A program made the position numbers and the translations under genes. This document shows positions 10,760-20,536 of a stretch of 64,000 bases of DNA, in pieces; the first letter of the stretch is position 1; every line of letters begins with the position of its first letter. The notes under the pieces were generated by a model. It searched no databases. It was not told where the DNA came from and was given only the letters and a program-made list of their open reading frames with translations. Source of the stretch: Diplonema japonicum (lineage: Eukaryota > Euglenozoa > Diplonemea > Diplonemida > Diplonemidae); contig OZ025689.1 of the NCBI GenBank assembly GCA_964019335.1, forward strand, positions 124,001 to 188,000, in the 5' to 3' direction.

Positions 10760-11219
10760 GGATGGTGGTTCTATTTCTTCTTTTGTTTAGAACAGCAAGA
10801 ATGTCAAAACAGTTTCGTGTTACGAACAAAAAGTGAACAGCACCTAGTCGCCGTTCTGCCCACTTTGGGCACCGCAAGCGTTAGAGTTTAGAAGCTTTTT
10901 TAAAAAGAGGGTCCTTCCCCTCTTCTCGTAAAGTTGCTAATAATGAATAAGTTCAATGGTTGTATTTATGTTCCTCTCCCTTTGACCCGCTCCCTCCAAC
11001 AGGGACAAAAAGAGATTCACAAAAAATGATATGATTCTTTATGTAAATGTTTATGGTTCCTTTTCTTTTTTTTTTTTCCTCTCTCTCTTCCTATCGTATT
11101 CTTTAAAAATCGGAAGGGCAGAGAAAAAAAAGAACGAAAGGTCCCCCCCCCCTACCTGGATGCCCCGCTTGATACGTGCCGGCAAAACAAAGAAGAAAAT
11201 TCTAAAAAAGAAGAAAAAA
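10760..11219. other. Spacer without recognised gene
   Basis: AT-rich flank upstream of PSAT copy B followed by purine-rich tracts. The only frames are short and low in complexity. I see no feature before the hairpin tag at 11220. Confidence 0.6.
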
Positions 11220-11262
11220 AGAGACATTTAAGGGGAACCTGCAGCATGTGGCAGGACCCCTC
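11220..11262 (-). repeat. Hairpin 3'-end tag (family also at 14781, 47273, 50679)
   Basis: On the minus strand an AGGGG-T-CCTGC arm pairs with GCAGG-TT-CCCCT around a short loop, followed by a GTCTC-type sequence and then a T-tract. The same layout and loop (near CACATGCT) recur at 14781-14824, 47273-47316 and 50679-50720. The copy at 47273 continues into LINE-like coding sequence, so these are probably extreme 5'-truncated LINE copies. Confidence 0.6.
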
Positions 11263-11448
11263 AAAAAAAAAGAAGTGAAGTTGAAAAGAAAAAAAGGGGG
11301 GGGGGGAAGAATTTCTTGAAGCTCCCAAGCAAAGAAAAAAAAAAGCTCTCAAAAAAGCTTCAAAAAAGAAAATCAGTAATCAAAGAAAAAAACTATTCGT
11401 TATTTTTTTTCTTTCTTGCGCTGCCCAACTTGCTGCAAGAAAAAAAAA

Positions 11449-12924
11449 CCATTCTTTTATGCGTTTTTGCGCTCACCGGCCGAGCTGCGCTTAGTCCCCG
11501 TTGTCCCCGTTCTGGGGGCTCTGGCGGGTTCCTACTGCGGTGGTCAAACTGCGGGGCAGCCTTGTCGGAGTCTGCGACAGGTACCTGTCCCGCAAGCCTC
11601 ATGGTTCGTTCCCGCCACGGGTAAGCATATGTCTGCAGTGCGCGGTTCGCATCCGCCGCTGCATCCCTCGACTACCTCCAGCAGGTACTTCTGCACCAGT
11701 AAGGCCCTTGGCTTGTCTTGGCAGCCTCTGGGCACCACCCCATGGAGCCTCGTCGCCTTCGGCATAGCTGCCGGGTCCAGGTTCGCGTACTCCATCTTGC
11801 TCTGCACCGCGTCACCCGGCTCGCATCGCCAGAGGGCGTGCTCCAGCACCTCCGTGTAGCTGCCGAACCGTTCCTCACACACGTCGCAGAGGTGCTGCAG
11901 CGGGTTGTTCGGTTCCTGCGCCACGCCCCGCGCTCCCGGGTAGACCGCAAACACCGCTCCTGCAATCAGCCTCCTCAATCGGTACGCCGCCACTGGGTTG
12001 CCCGAGAGTGACCTCCACCACACGTTCGTGTCCGGGTCGGCTCCTTCCGGCATGCCGTCGTAGGAGTCCCTGTCTGCTAGCTCGGCTGCCGTCATGGCCC
12101 TCGCCACCCGACGGATCTCGTGCTTGCGCTCGCGTTCCGGCATGGCACCCAGCCCCATCACGAAATTCCAGCCTTTCCCGATCGCCTGCAGCCATCTTCT
12201 CATCAGGGTCCCCACTGGCTCCAGGGCTTCAATATCGCACTCCCGGTACAGGGCGGCACACCTCCCCATCCGGTCCCACAGCTCCGTATCCGACCCGCCT
12301 ACCTTCACCACTGTGCACAGCAGTCGGTAAAGCGTCACCACCAGCGGGTCCGTCGTGTGCCCTGGCAGCAAGACGTTCGCAACAGCACACGGCGAGCGCA
12401 TCTTGAACTTCGGTCCCCAGAGGCACGTCGCAACACTCGCTCGGATTGTACCCGCATCCATTTTCGAGGGGGGTGCATAGGCAACACCGTAGAGGCAGGA
12501 GGGGAGAATGGAGCTGGTGAGGATCCTCGCCTTCTGTGTGAACCCCAGCGGCATGGCGGCCAGTCTCCCGCAAGCGCGTCCCATCGCCTCAAGGGGCTTC
12601 GCCCTGTGCTCGCCGTCCATACATACCCGGACTCCCAGGACGCTGATCTCCTTTTTGGCTGTGAGCACCTCACGTCCGCACTTCACCGTTCCGTGCTCTG
12701 CCGTTGTAAACATGTCCGTCTTCTTCAGGTTGAGGTTCATCCCTGTCAGCAGAGAGAACTCGCACACCCCCGCTGCCGCCTTCTCCAGCGCGCTGAGCAG
12801 AGCTGCTATCAAGTAGACGTCGTCCGCGTATGACAGGGAATCAGCGCCGGGCACCTCCGCCATGATGGCCTTCACCATCACCCCTACCAGCGCGTTCACC
12901 ATCACCACCGAGATCGGGCACCCA
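11449..12924 (-). mobile_element. LINE B: 5'-truncated, intact reading frame
   Basis: A 5'-truncated non-LTR retrotransposon on the minus strand. The frame 11544-12908 is uninterrupted for 454 codons. It starts inside the reverse transcriptase just after the GCP motif region, contains the catalytic LSYADDVYLI block, a thumb-like region, and a Cys/His finger (CDVCEERFGSYTEVLEHALWRC spread over about 22 residues) near the end. The C-terminal text LLVQKYLLEVVE parallels LINE A. Both ends meet A-tracts of the plus strand (about 11441-11448 and from 12925). The intact frame suggests recent insertion. The terminal domain shared by LINEs A and C is missing or shorter here. Confidence 0.9.
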
Positions 12925-12989
12925 GAAAAAAAAAGAAAACATAAAAAAAAGCAGATAAATTGACCAAAAAAAGAAAGAAAAAAAAAAAA

Positions 12990-13122
12990 ACTATTCTTTT
13001 AAGGTATGCGTTTTTGCGCTCACCGGCCGCGCTGTACTTAGTCCCCGTTGTCCCCGTTCTGGGGGCTCTGGCGGGTTCGTACTGCGGTGGTAAAACTGCG
13101 TGCAGCCTTGTCGGGGTCTGCG
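12990..13122 (-). mobile_element. LINE B 3' fragment in 3' UTR of the kinase gene
   Basis: About 133 bp, roughly 90% identical to the 3' end of LINE B at 11449-11575, in the same orientation. It is flanked by A-runs on the plus strand at both sides (12978-12989 and 13123-13134), consistent with an A-tract target. It ends about 20 bp downstream of the kinase stop codon. Confidence 0.85.
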
Positions 13123-13143
13123 AAAAAAAAAAAACAGCCCAAT

Positions 13144-14412
13144 TCAGCAAGCCAGCAAACCAATGAGGGACGACAGGTCGGCAGGGTGGTCCGATAAATA
13201 TGGTGAATCCAAATGCGAGGCAGCAGATGGACGGCGGTAAGGGGATCTGGTCAAAAGGGACAGGAGAAAGGAAGAAAGGTGAGCCGGGGTGTTATCGGGA
13301 AGTCGTGACTGGAGCACGGGGGACATGGCGGAGAGTTGAAAAAGCTTAAGAGTCGACAGCTCAGAGAAACAAGGCCATTCCTCCTCCGTGGGCGGCCACC
13401 CCACCAGTTCGACAACCTCAGTCATAACAGGGATCTCACTGGTATAATTTTCCAACAAGTGTTTCCCAACCCAAGCCTCGGCCAACGTCATCCCAGTGCT
13501 CCACACATCTACTGTAAGACCATAGTCCTCCTTACCCAACAAACATTCAGGCGGCCGGTACGGCAGCGTCATCCTACTATACAACGGCGAGACAGGCTTG
13601 AGCTTGTCCTCCTCAGACATACATCGGGACATACCATAGTCACATAGCATAACCCCGCCTGCTTTGCTTAATAAAACATTCGCTGGCTTGATGTCTCTGT
13701 GCATGATGTCATGGCTGTGCAGGTGTGACACTGCGGTTAGAATCGCCTTCGAGACGATCTGATGAGCGGGTAACGGCAAGCAGCCTTTTCTTTTCAAAAG
13801 ATGGGACAGGTCAACGTCCATTTTCGGCAGGACCAAAATGGGCATTTTCATGCTGTTTTGCAGGACCTCCAGCAAGGGTAAGGTGTGTTTGGACGGGTCC
13901 CCGCAGAGTTTCATGGTGCTGATCTCTCGGAGGGCCATCATTGGGACACCTGTGTCGCCCTGATCTCGGGAGATACGTTTCATGTTAGACACGTTGAGAA
14001 CCTTGCAGGCGACCTGTTCTCCCGTGTCTCGTATTTCTGCGTTGTACACCCACCCGTATGCTCCTTCACCAAGTTTGGATTTTCGTCGGACTGCTTTCAC
14101 GCTTCGTGTGGAGCCGTAGACAGAGGGCGTGGTGACCTCTTCGTCGAAACGTTCTGCGTCGCTGTCCCAACCGGAGCCCGTCATGGCGCCTTCGCATGTT
14201 ACTGTAAAGACGTAGCCGTCTTGAACGTGTCTTGCTGGGGTGTCGCCTCTTCCCAACACTTCTCCGTCCCCGTAGGCTATGTGGAAGAATTCTGCGTTCA
14301 TGTGGATTTCTTTCGCCACGAGCGCGTACACCTCACTCCCTGTCACTTCCTTGTCGACGCAGAAGCTGCATATGCCGTTGATAGGGTTCTTCACGAGGAT
14401 AGTCACTGCCAT
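13144..14412 (-). CDS. Ubiquitin-like domain plus CMGC-type protein kinase
   Basis: A 422-residue protein. Residues 1-75 look like a ubiquitin-fold (beta-grasp) domain (MAVTILVKNP.. YVFTVTCEG). A kinase domain follows (about 110-405): glycine loop KLGEGAYGWVY, ATP lysine at Lys137 (VACKVL), catalytic loop MHRDIKPANVLL (238-249), DYG instead of DFG (258-260), and YRPPECLLG, typical of CDK/CMGC kinases. It phosphorylates Ser/Thr; the target is unknown. All catalytic residues are present, so it is likely active. The C-terminal part has the kinase helix Arg (RRPSAASHL). A single exon; a LINE B fragment sits in its 3' UTR. Confidence 0.85.
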   Translation of the reverse strand: MAVTILVKNPINGICSFCVDKEVTGSEVYALVAKEIHMNAEFFHIAYGDGEVLGRGDTPARHVQDGYVFTVTCEGAMTGSGWDSDAERFDEEVTTPSVYGSTRSVKAVRRKSKLGEGAYGWVYNAEIRDTGEQVACKVLNVSNMKRISRDQGDTGVPMMALREISTMKLCGDPSKHTLPLLEVLQNSMKMPILVLPKMDVDLSHLLKRKGCLPLPAHQIVSKAILTAVSHLHSHDIMHRDIKPANVLLSKAGGVMLCDYGMSRCMSEEDKLKPVSPLYSRMTLPYRPPECLLGKEDYGLTVDVWSTGMTLAEAWVGKHLLENYTSEIPVMTEVVELVGWPPTEEEWPCFSELSTLKLFQLSAMSPVLQSRLPDNTPAHLSSFLLSLLTRSPYRRPSAASHLDSPYLSDHPADLSSLIGLLAC

Positions 14413-14531
14413 TTCGTTTTTGATCCTCCACCCCCCCCCCCCCCCCCTTCCGCCCCTGCCCTGTGGTTTCCTTTAAAGATTATTTTGACTTACTTAGTTT
14501 AGATAGCGAGAGAGGAAAGTCGTATAAAAAA
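14413..14531. other. C-tract and short spacer upstream of the kinase
   Basis: A run of about 16 C sits just upstream of the kinase start, followed by ordinary AT-rich DNA up to the first hairpin tag. Nothing else recognised. Confidence 0.5.
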
Positions 14532-14824
14532 GACGGATCCCGTGTGGTGGTTGGGAACCATCTCTTCGCCACGGCCCCCGTCCGGCCGTGGGCAGGGTCA
14601 CCACGGGCAGGTGAATGGGGGAGGCAGTCCAGTTGGCTTCCTTAAAAAAGATGCGATGTCACATGCAAACTCCGCGCGAGAGCCGCATGACAAAAAAGAA
14701 AAGAAAAAATTAAAGAAGGAAAAAGGATGCAGTGTGTACGCATCCCCCCCCTGCAGGGTCGGAGAAAGAGAAGAAAAAAAAGATGTCTTTGAAGGGAACC
14801 TGCAGTATGTGACAGGATCGCCTT
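14532..14824 (-). repeat. Cluster of four LINE-type 3'-end hairpin tags
   Basis: Four short GC-rich, hairpin-forming inserts separated by A-rich runs: 14532-14642 (about 110 bp, ends ATCCGTC then T-tract on the minus strand), 14650-14691 (arms CATGCGGCTCTC / GAG..TTGCATG, also found at 28597-28627), 14725-14763 (arms GGATGC / GCATCC) and 14781-14824 (family of 11220, 47273, 50679). Each one's minus-strand 3' end meets a T-tract, the same geometry as the larger LINE copies in the window. Confidence 0.6.
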
Positions 14825-15187
14825 AAAAAGAAAAGAACCGACTTTTTAGCATTTGTTTTGCGCCGGTATAAATACTCTTTAGCTCGTACAAGAGACTGAG
14901 CGGTTCTTGTTGAGTACAAAAAAAAAAAAAAAAAAAAAAAAACCGTTTCCGGCAGGGGAAGGAGAGAGGGACCTTTTTTTCTCTTTTTTGTAATTATGAA
15001 ATCGGTCCTATTTTTCGAGGCATTATACTAAAAGGCAGCTGAAGCATTAGTGTAAGTGCTTTTATGTTGGCGCTGCCTGCCTGTCACAGAAAAGGTTTCG
15101 ATACACGGCCGTTCATAAGAAAGGGTCCGCCCTCCCCCTCCGCACGTGCGAGAAAGGAAAGAAAAAGTTTGTTCAACAAATGTCAAT

Positions 15188-15799
15188 TTATTGGCCAGGA
15201 GCGCCCTCGCCGTGACCGAGAGGGACACCAAGGCCAGCAGCGACACGGTTGGCGTAGGCGAAGTAAGAGGCGACCTGCACCGTGTCGAGGATCTCACGGT
15301 CGGAGAAGCCGGATGTGCGCAACGCGTCCACGTCGCTTTTGGTCATTTCGGAAGGGTGGCTTGTCAACTTGGTAGAGTAAACAGCAAGTGCGTGTTCCCT
15401 GTCAGTCAGCTCAGACATGTCGCCTGCCACAAGCTTGTCAGCAACGTGCTTGCGTGCATCAGGCAGCAGGCTTCGCAGGCCTGCTGCGTGGTGCGTGTGT
15501 CAGTACCCACAGTTGTTCAGATTGCTCACCACCACCGCCACGACCTCCCTCTCCACAAAGCTCAAAGGGCTCTCCTCCTTCATGCACTGCTTGTACAGCA
15601 CCTCGTGCGACACCATGGACGCGGGGTTCAGAGAGTGCACCTTGTCGATGTTGTCCACACTGCCGTCGGGCTTCCCATACTTCGCATAACACTCTTTCAA
15701 CTCCCCTACGGCGTCCTGGGGCTCAACTACCTCGATGAACGGGCCTTGAGGAGGCACCCTGCACACGGTACTGCTACTGCATAACGTGCGCCGAAACAT
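15188..15799 (-). CDS. AhpD-like redox protein with in-frame TGA (candidate selenoprotein)
   Basis: An AhpD/carboxymuconolactone-decarboxylase-like protein of 203 residues if TGA at 15500-15502 (codon 100) is read as selenocysteine. The frame is open on both sides: N-terminal part ends VVVSNLNNCGY, then TGA, then HTHHAAGLRSLLPDARKHV. AhpD-type proteins have a CxxC..H motif here (disulfide reductase/peroxidase relay), so TGA replaces the second Cys, giving CxxU. The downstream half has the family signature VQVASYFAYANRVAAGLGV. The start (MFRRTLCSSSTVCRV) looks like a mitochondrial leader. A hairpin with a 32-nt loop (15033-15039 / 15072-15078) lies in the 3' UTR, but I cannot call it a SECIS. 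The alternative is a broken gene. Confidence 0.8.
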
Positions 15800-15896
15800 T
15801 TTTTTCTTTTTTCTTATCCCCCCTCCTTCTTTTATTTGTTGGCGGGGGGGAGAAGCAAAATGAGAAGACGAGTTTCTTTTTTCTTTTCTTCTTTTT

Positions 15897-18428
15897 TTAC
15901 TGGAACCCGTCCCAGGGGTTAGTCTCGTCGTCGCTGACCCATCCTGTTTCTTCTCCTGCGGGGATGTCCCCGACTGCTTCGTCAAGGACGGACGCCATGC
16001 CTTCCCGCCTGCCGGTGGTGTTGACAAGCGAGGTGAGGTTGTCGAAGATGTTCTCCAGGTTATCGACCTTGACCGCGCTGCGTCCCTTGTGCAGCATGGC
16101 ATCCGTCACAGCACCCTCTACGGTGTCCCAGCTGTCGGTTCCGTTCTGTGCAGCGTGTTGTGCATTGTGTTCATAACATACGTCAAACGTCGATGGCATG
16201 AGTGTGCTGTTCCGCGGCTGCCGGCTCTTCCTTTGAGCTTTCGACTTTGCGGTGTTCTTGCTTGCAGTGAGCTTATTCTTCCAATCGCTGTGTAGGTCCA
16301 ACCACATGCGTCGTCTCAAGTTGAACTCGCTCTCGTCCTCCACTACCCAGTCGTCGAGGCCAACGCTGCTCACATCCGACAGCCCGTCAAAGTCCTGTGC
16401 CTCTTCTATCTTCTTTTCTTGGAACTCTTCCTTCGCAGCCATTTGGGTGGGATACAGAGGTGGTATGTTGTTCACTCTTACGACATCTTCCTCAACCCCA
16501 GCATTCACCCCTTCCATACTGCGGGTGGAGGGAATTTGCATTTTCTCTTCTTTTTCTTTTTTTGCATACTCAAATAAACCCAACTCATCGTCGCTCTCTG
16601 CTTTTGCGTCACCAATCTCCCTCTCGAGGGCCTGGATACCTTCATCGTTTAATGTGGCTTCGAGGAGCTCATCGCCTGCTTTCAAATCACTGCCCACCAC
16701 CTTGCTCGGGTCGTACTCTTTGGTGTGGAGGTGATTTTTCTTTTTCTTTTTCTTTTTATACCACCGGCCTGCGCCTCCAAATCTTCTAAATTGGTAATGT
16801 CGTCCGTGTTGGACATGGCAAGAAGGTTTTTGAGAATGTCCTCGTCCTCCTCTCCGCTCTGGAAGGGCTCCTGCATGAGATGGTCGTCATCTACGAATCT
16901 GACGTCGTTGAGGTTTGCAACATCGTTAATGGGCCCGTCTTCTTCTGCTGGGGCTTTGCTTTCGTCAATCCGACGTTCTTCTTCCTGTTGCTCCATTTCG
17001 CGAGCAGCTCTCTGTTGCCTGACCTTGATGAATTCGGCAAGAGGTAGGTCTGAGGTGAGATTGGGGTGAAGTGTGTTGTGCCATACCAGCATCTGCGTCT
17101 GTTGTGGATGCATAGGAAGCGTACGAGGAGTCGCTTGAGGTGGCCAGGTCAACATCGATGTGTGCGATGTCCTCCGCCCACTCTCCTTCTTCCTCCACAG
17201 TGGACGTTGAGACTGACGAGACGGAGACGGAATCGCTGGGTGACGATGATGAGGATTCCACAGATTTCGCGCGTTTTCTCTTCTTCGATTTGTTGGCTTG
17301 CTTGCGCTTTATTTTCTTCTCTTGTTTCATCTCTTCTTTCTTCTCGGCCACCTTCGCATTCTTCTTCATTTTCTTCCGGTATTTCTTTTTGTTCTCCATC
17401 TGCTTCTCGTATTTCAGCTTCGTGGCCGCTCGTTGCCTGGTCACTCCGCTGAATTTTCCGAGCATTATTTTCGACTCTTTTGCGTTGACGAAGCTTTCAA
17501 CAGCGGAGGTGTCCTTTCCTCGGCGGGCGAGGTATGATTTTAACAATTCGTCGCGTCTCTGCTGCATGAGGAGGGAGGCGGGGAGCGCGTTGGTTTTCGC
17601 GGTTTCAGAGTCGACGCTTTCCTTTTTGATCTTCGAGTACAGCTTCTTCGCCTCCTCCAGCCTTTTTATCGCAACGTTGTTGGTGATGCTCAACACCCTT
17701 GTAACGTTTTCCAGTCGTATCTGACTGTAGCCATGTAACCGTGCTGCGAGGTAGATCGCGGCAGCCAACACACCAGCGGGCTTCCTCCCTTGTGAAATCC
17801 AGTCCCGGTTCATCCTTGCCATCAGCGTCGCTGCTGACTGTGTCACTTCCGTTTGCTTCGAACGCATTCCCAAAACGGAAATATATTTGTGAATGTACAG
17901 CGATGGATCGACAGTGCTGAGCTGCATTTTAAGATGCTTCATAACGTATTCTGCTATCTGACCGATTGCATAGGGGGATTCTGCTGTCACTTCGCTGAAG
18001 TCCACCAACATCAAAGGTGTGTTTCCCGCCATACGAGATGCTATGTACAAACAAGCGCAGCTTGTGAGTTGCATGCGACGATTTGCTAGAAGGTGTTTTT
18101 GTACGGCCATGTTGTAGACCTTCATTGCGGACTCTACAAGGTCAGATGTGAGCTCCATTGTAATGGAAATGTCTTCCATTTTCGTTCTTGCCTTTGCGAT
18201 GACGCCCTCAGAGGGGCCGGCTCCGAATGTTCGTGCAGTGAACGATCGGCCGCCGGGCATCCATTTCTTGCCGCCCCCACCCCCCCCGCCGGAAGGCACG
18301 TGTGCGCCTTGAAATTCTTCGGTCAGCAAATTACTTTCAACTACAAGACCACACGAACCGCACACCTGCGTCCCGTTTGCATTGTCGGTGACAAACCCGC
18401 TGCGGGGTGCACCGCACAAGCAGTCCAT
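15897..18428 (-). CDS. BRF1: TFIIIB subunit BRF1 (TFIIB-related factor)
   Basis: RNA polymerase III initiation factor that binds TBP and recruits Pol III to tRNA, 5S and other small RNA genes. Three exons give 816 aa in frame: 17087-18428, 16762-17049, 15897-16717, with introns 17050-17086 (37 nt) and 16718-16761 (44 nt, A-rich). Residues 1-30 form a zinc ribbon (CLCG..CGSCGLVV). Two cyclin repeats follow (about 60-150 and 160-250; AGVLAAAIYLAARLHG is the second-repeat signature), then a Lys-rich, Ser-rich linker. Exon 3 carries a Brf homology II-like segment (FNLRRRMWLDLHSDWKNKL) that in yeast contacts TBP. The start MDCLCGA was chosen because upstream codons are poly-Lys from an A-tract ending in CAG, which could be a trans-splice acceptor. 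Confidence 0.88.
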
Positions 18429-18552
18429 CGCTTCCTGTTTTTTTTTTTTTTTTTTTTTTTTTTTTTCCGATTTGAAGAACACGAGCAAGATAAAATAAAC
18501 CAGCAGGCAAAAAAAAAAGGGGGGGATGGGGGAGGGGAAGAGGGAAAGAATT

Positions 18553-19066
18553 CTACAGAGTCAATTGACAATCGTGCCCCTGAGCTGCCGCAAGCTCGCG
18601 TTTACAATCAGTGTGGTTTCTGATATTAACTTTTTTAAAAAAAAAAAACTTTTTTTTACACAACATACCTTGCTGACTGGACACATTGCTTGAAAGAGCT
18701 GATGAGCGTTTTGCAACGTGGGTGTTCTTCTTCGGCGACGAGTTCGCCAATGGGCAACAAGGGGACCTGTTCGCGGCACACCTCAAAATCTGCCATGTAC
18801 TGCTCGCACGAGGTGTGTTGGCTAATGCCGTACATGGGCTCGTTTGGATTGGCCACCTCGTCTAGCTTGTCTTGCCTAGTGCCGGCCTTCAAGCGATCCG
18901 CCATGTGGCGTGACGATGAAAAACCATAACCCGAAGCATGATCGCTGCCTCCCCCCCCAGCCGGGCCTGAGTCTTTGCCCTTGCCCTTTTGGTCAATACA
19001 CCTATAATACTGCCTTAAAATGGGCGCACACTCGTCTCGAAATTGGTATTGGGAATATCGGTCCAT
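18553..19066 (-). CDS. CX9C (CHCH-type) mitochondrial intermembrane protein
   Basis: A 154-residue protein from two exons: 18669-19066 and 18553-18619, intron 18620-18668 (49 nt, GTATGT..ATCAG, made mostly of A- and T-runs). It contains three Cys-x9-Cys pairs: CAPILRQYYRC near the N terminus, CEQYMADFEVC and CKTLISSFKQC. Such pairs form disulfide-linked helical hairpins via the Mia40 route in the mitochondrial intermembrane space (complex I NDUFA8-type subunits, COX assembly factors). Exon 2 adds a further Cys pair (CKRELAAAQGHDC). A Gly-rich linker separates the first motif from the others. The specific orthologue is not determined; NDUFA8-like is possible. Confidence 0.7.
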
Positions 19067-19329
19067 CGCACGGGAAGGAGGGAGGAGTGCTTTCTCTTTT
19101 TTTTTTTTTTTTTTTCTCTTTTTTTCTCAAATATTAAAAAAAAAAAAAAAGGGGGATAGAAAAAAAAAAAAAAATCTTTTTTTTTTTCCTCTCATCTTTT
19201 TTTTTTTTTTTTTTTTTTCTTCTTCCCCCTCAGGGAAAAAAAAAAAAGAAAAAAAAAAAGAAAATATACGGCAGGGGTACCACTGGTAAGGATACTATTT
19301 TTTTCTTTTTTTCTTCTTTTTTTTCCCCT
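19067..19329. other. T- and A-tract spacer
   Basis: Long T and A runs between the CX9C gene and the TraB-like gene; encoded frames are Lys/Phe-only. Nothing recognised. Confidence 0.6.
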
Positions 19330-20118
19330 TCAAATGTAAGGAATCCATGTTCGAAACAGTTCGGGCAAAGACATGACCTCGATGTACTGCGACTCCACCA
19401 TGATGAACCCCCGGTTAAGAAGGCCTTCTGAAATGCCTTGCGTGTGCGCGCCTCCCCACGGAATGATGACATAGTTCCAAGCAAAGGGATGGGAAAGCTT
19501 GGTATCAAGGTTCACAAGAAGATTGTTGTTTCTCCGGGTGATAAGCGACGATGGGCAGGCGCTGATGGTGCTCAATGGTAAATCCGCATTCTCGCAATAT
19601 GAAAACCAAGGGACAAACGCGTCAAAGTAGTCCTGAGACACTAAGTAAGCCGCCGTTTCGGGTTGCGTCTGCATTGACAGTGCCCTTATAAGTGATATTG
19701 ATACAAATCCGAATGTGGTAAACAAAACCTGTGCCAGGGTGTGTAGCATCCACCTCAACAGACGAAAGCTGGACGATTCCTGCGTGTGCTGCCTTGGCCG
19801 TATCCCTTCCATCAGTGTTACCCCCCCGCCACCCATCTCCGCAACTTCCTCGTAGAACCGTGGTGTTGCGAAATGCACCATAGGTGCCAGCACCACGCGT
19901 GCTCCGTCTGCCCTCTGCCACAGTGCTATCTTGCTCATTACTCTGCCGCTGCGGTCTATCTTTAAGTTTGGCCAAACCTGCCAGTACATATGCCCCACAG
20001 CCACCACCAACACGCACGCTACACCTTTATATCTTAACCTCCCAAGGGGTGCTGTCAGACGGGAGAACACGCTTTGAGCTTGCTTTTTTACATTTGGCCG
20101 AACCCCCCGATTGCGCAT
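19330..20118 (-). CDS. TraB/GumN-like membrane-anchored protein
   Basis: A 262-residue protein starting MRNRGVRPNVKKQ; an upstream in-frame Met is preceded by an A-tract-encoded Lys run and is less likely. One membrane segment near residues 31-48 (GVACVLVVAVGHMYWQVW) follows a basic N terminus. The rest resembles the TraB/PrgY/Tiki fold: VVLAPMVHFATPRFYEEV near the start (cf. the GTAHVS-type motif) and NYVIIPWGGAHTQGISEGLLNRGF near the end (cf. the GxxHxxG motif). Family members are putative metal-dependent peptidases or mitochondrial outer-membrane proteins. The two histidine motifs are the basis; function is uncertain. Confidence 0.5.
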   Translation of the reverse strand: MRNRGVRPNVKKQAQSVFSRLTAPLGRLRYKGVACVLVVAVGHMYWQVWPNLKIDRSGRVMSKIALWQRADGARVVLAPMVHFATPRFYEEVAEMGGGGVTLMEGIRPRQHTQESSSFRLLRWMLHTLAQVLFTTFGFVSISLIRALSMQTQPETAAYLVSQDYFDAFVPWFSYCENADLPLSTISACPSSLITRRNNNLLVNLDTKLSHPFAWNYVIIPWGGAHTQGISEGLLNRGFIMVESQYIEVMSLPELFRTWIPYI

Positions 20119-20437
20119 TTTCTTTTTTTTTTTTGGAGCTCTTGTTGCCCTTTGCTGTTGCATATAAAAAGAATGGGAGGGGAAAAAAAAAGGGGGGGGG
20201 GAAACGAGGGGACGGTGGGGATATGAGGTGGAACGGGAGGAATTAGGGGTTTGCCGGAGAAGACAAAGAATAAGAGGGAGGGAGGGGGCATTTACACTTT
20301 TCTTTTTTTATTTGTTATTCTGTTTTCCCCTTTTTCTTTTTTTTTTCCCCGTCTTCTCTTTTTTTTTTTTTTTCAGTTCCTTCAAAATTAAAAAGAAAAA
20401 GTATAAGCCCCCCCTCCGACACTAAAACAGGGAAGTG

Positions 20438-20471
<34 letters not shown>

Positions 20472-20536
20472 ACACTAAAATAATTTTACAGAACGTGGTA
20501 GTAAAAAAAAAAATCGACAATTTTCTCCCCCCCCCT
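20119..20536. other. Homopolymer-rich spacer
   Basis: G-, T-, C- and A-runs (a run of about 30 A at 20438-20468). No gene or element recognised. Confidence 0.6.

Noticed and set aside
10638-10877. 79-codon frame upstream of PSAT copy B
   Set aside because: It reads through the PSAT start exon and its unrelated 5' flank; the corresponding flank of copy A does not preserve it.
15088-15116. ATGA..AAA..TGAC in the AhpD-like 3' UTR as a SECIS core
   Set aside because: The spacing is too short (26 nt) and the flanks do not pair, so it does not meet SECIS geometry.
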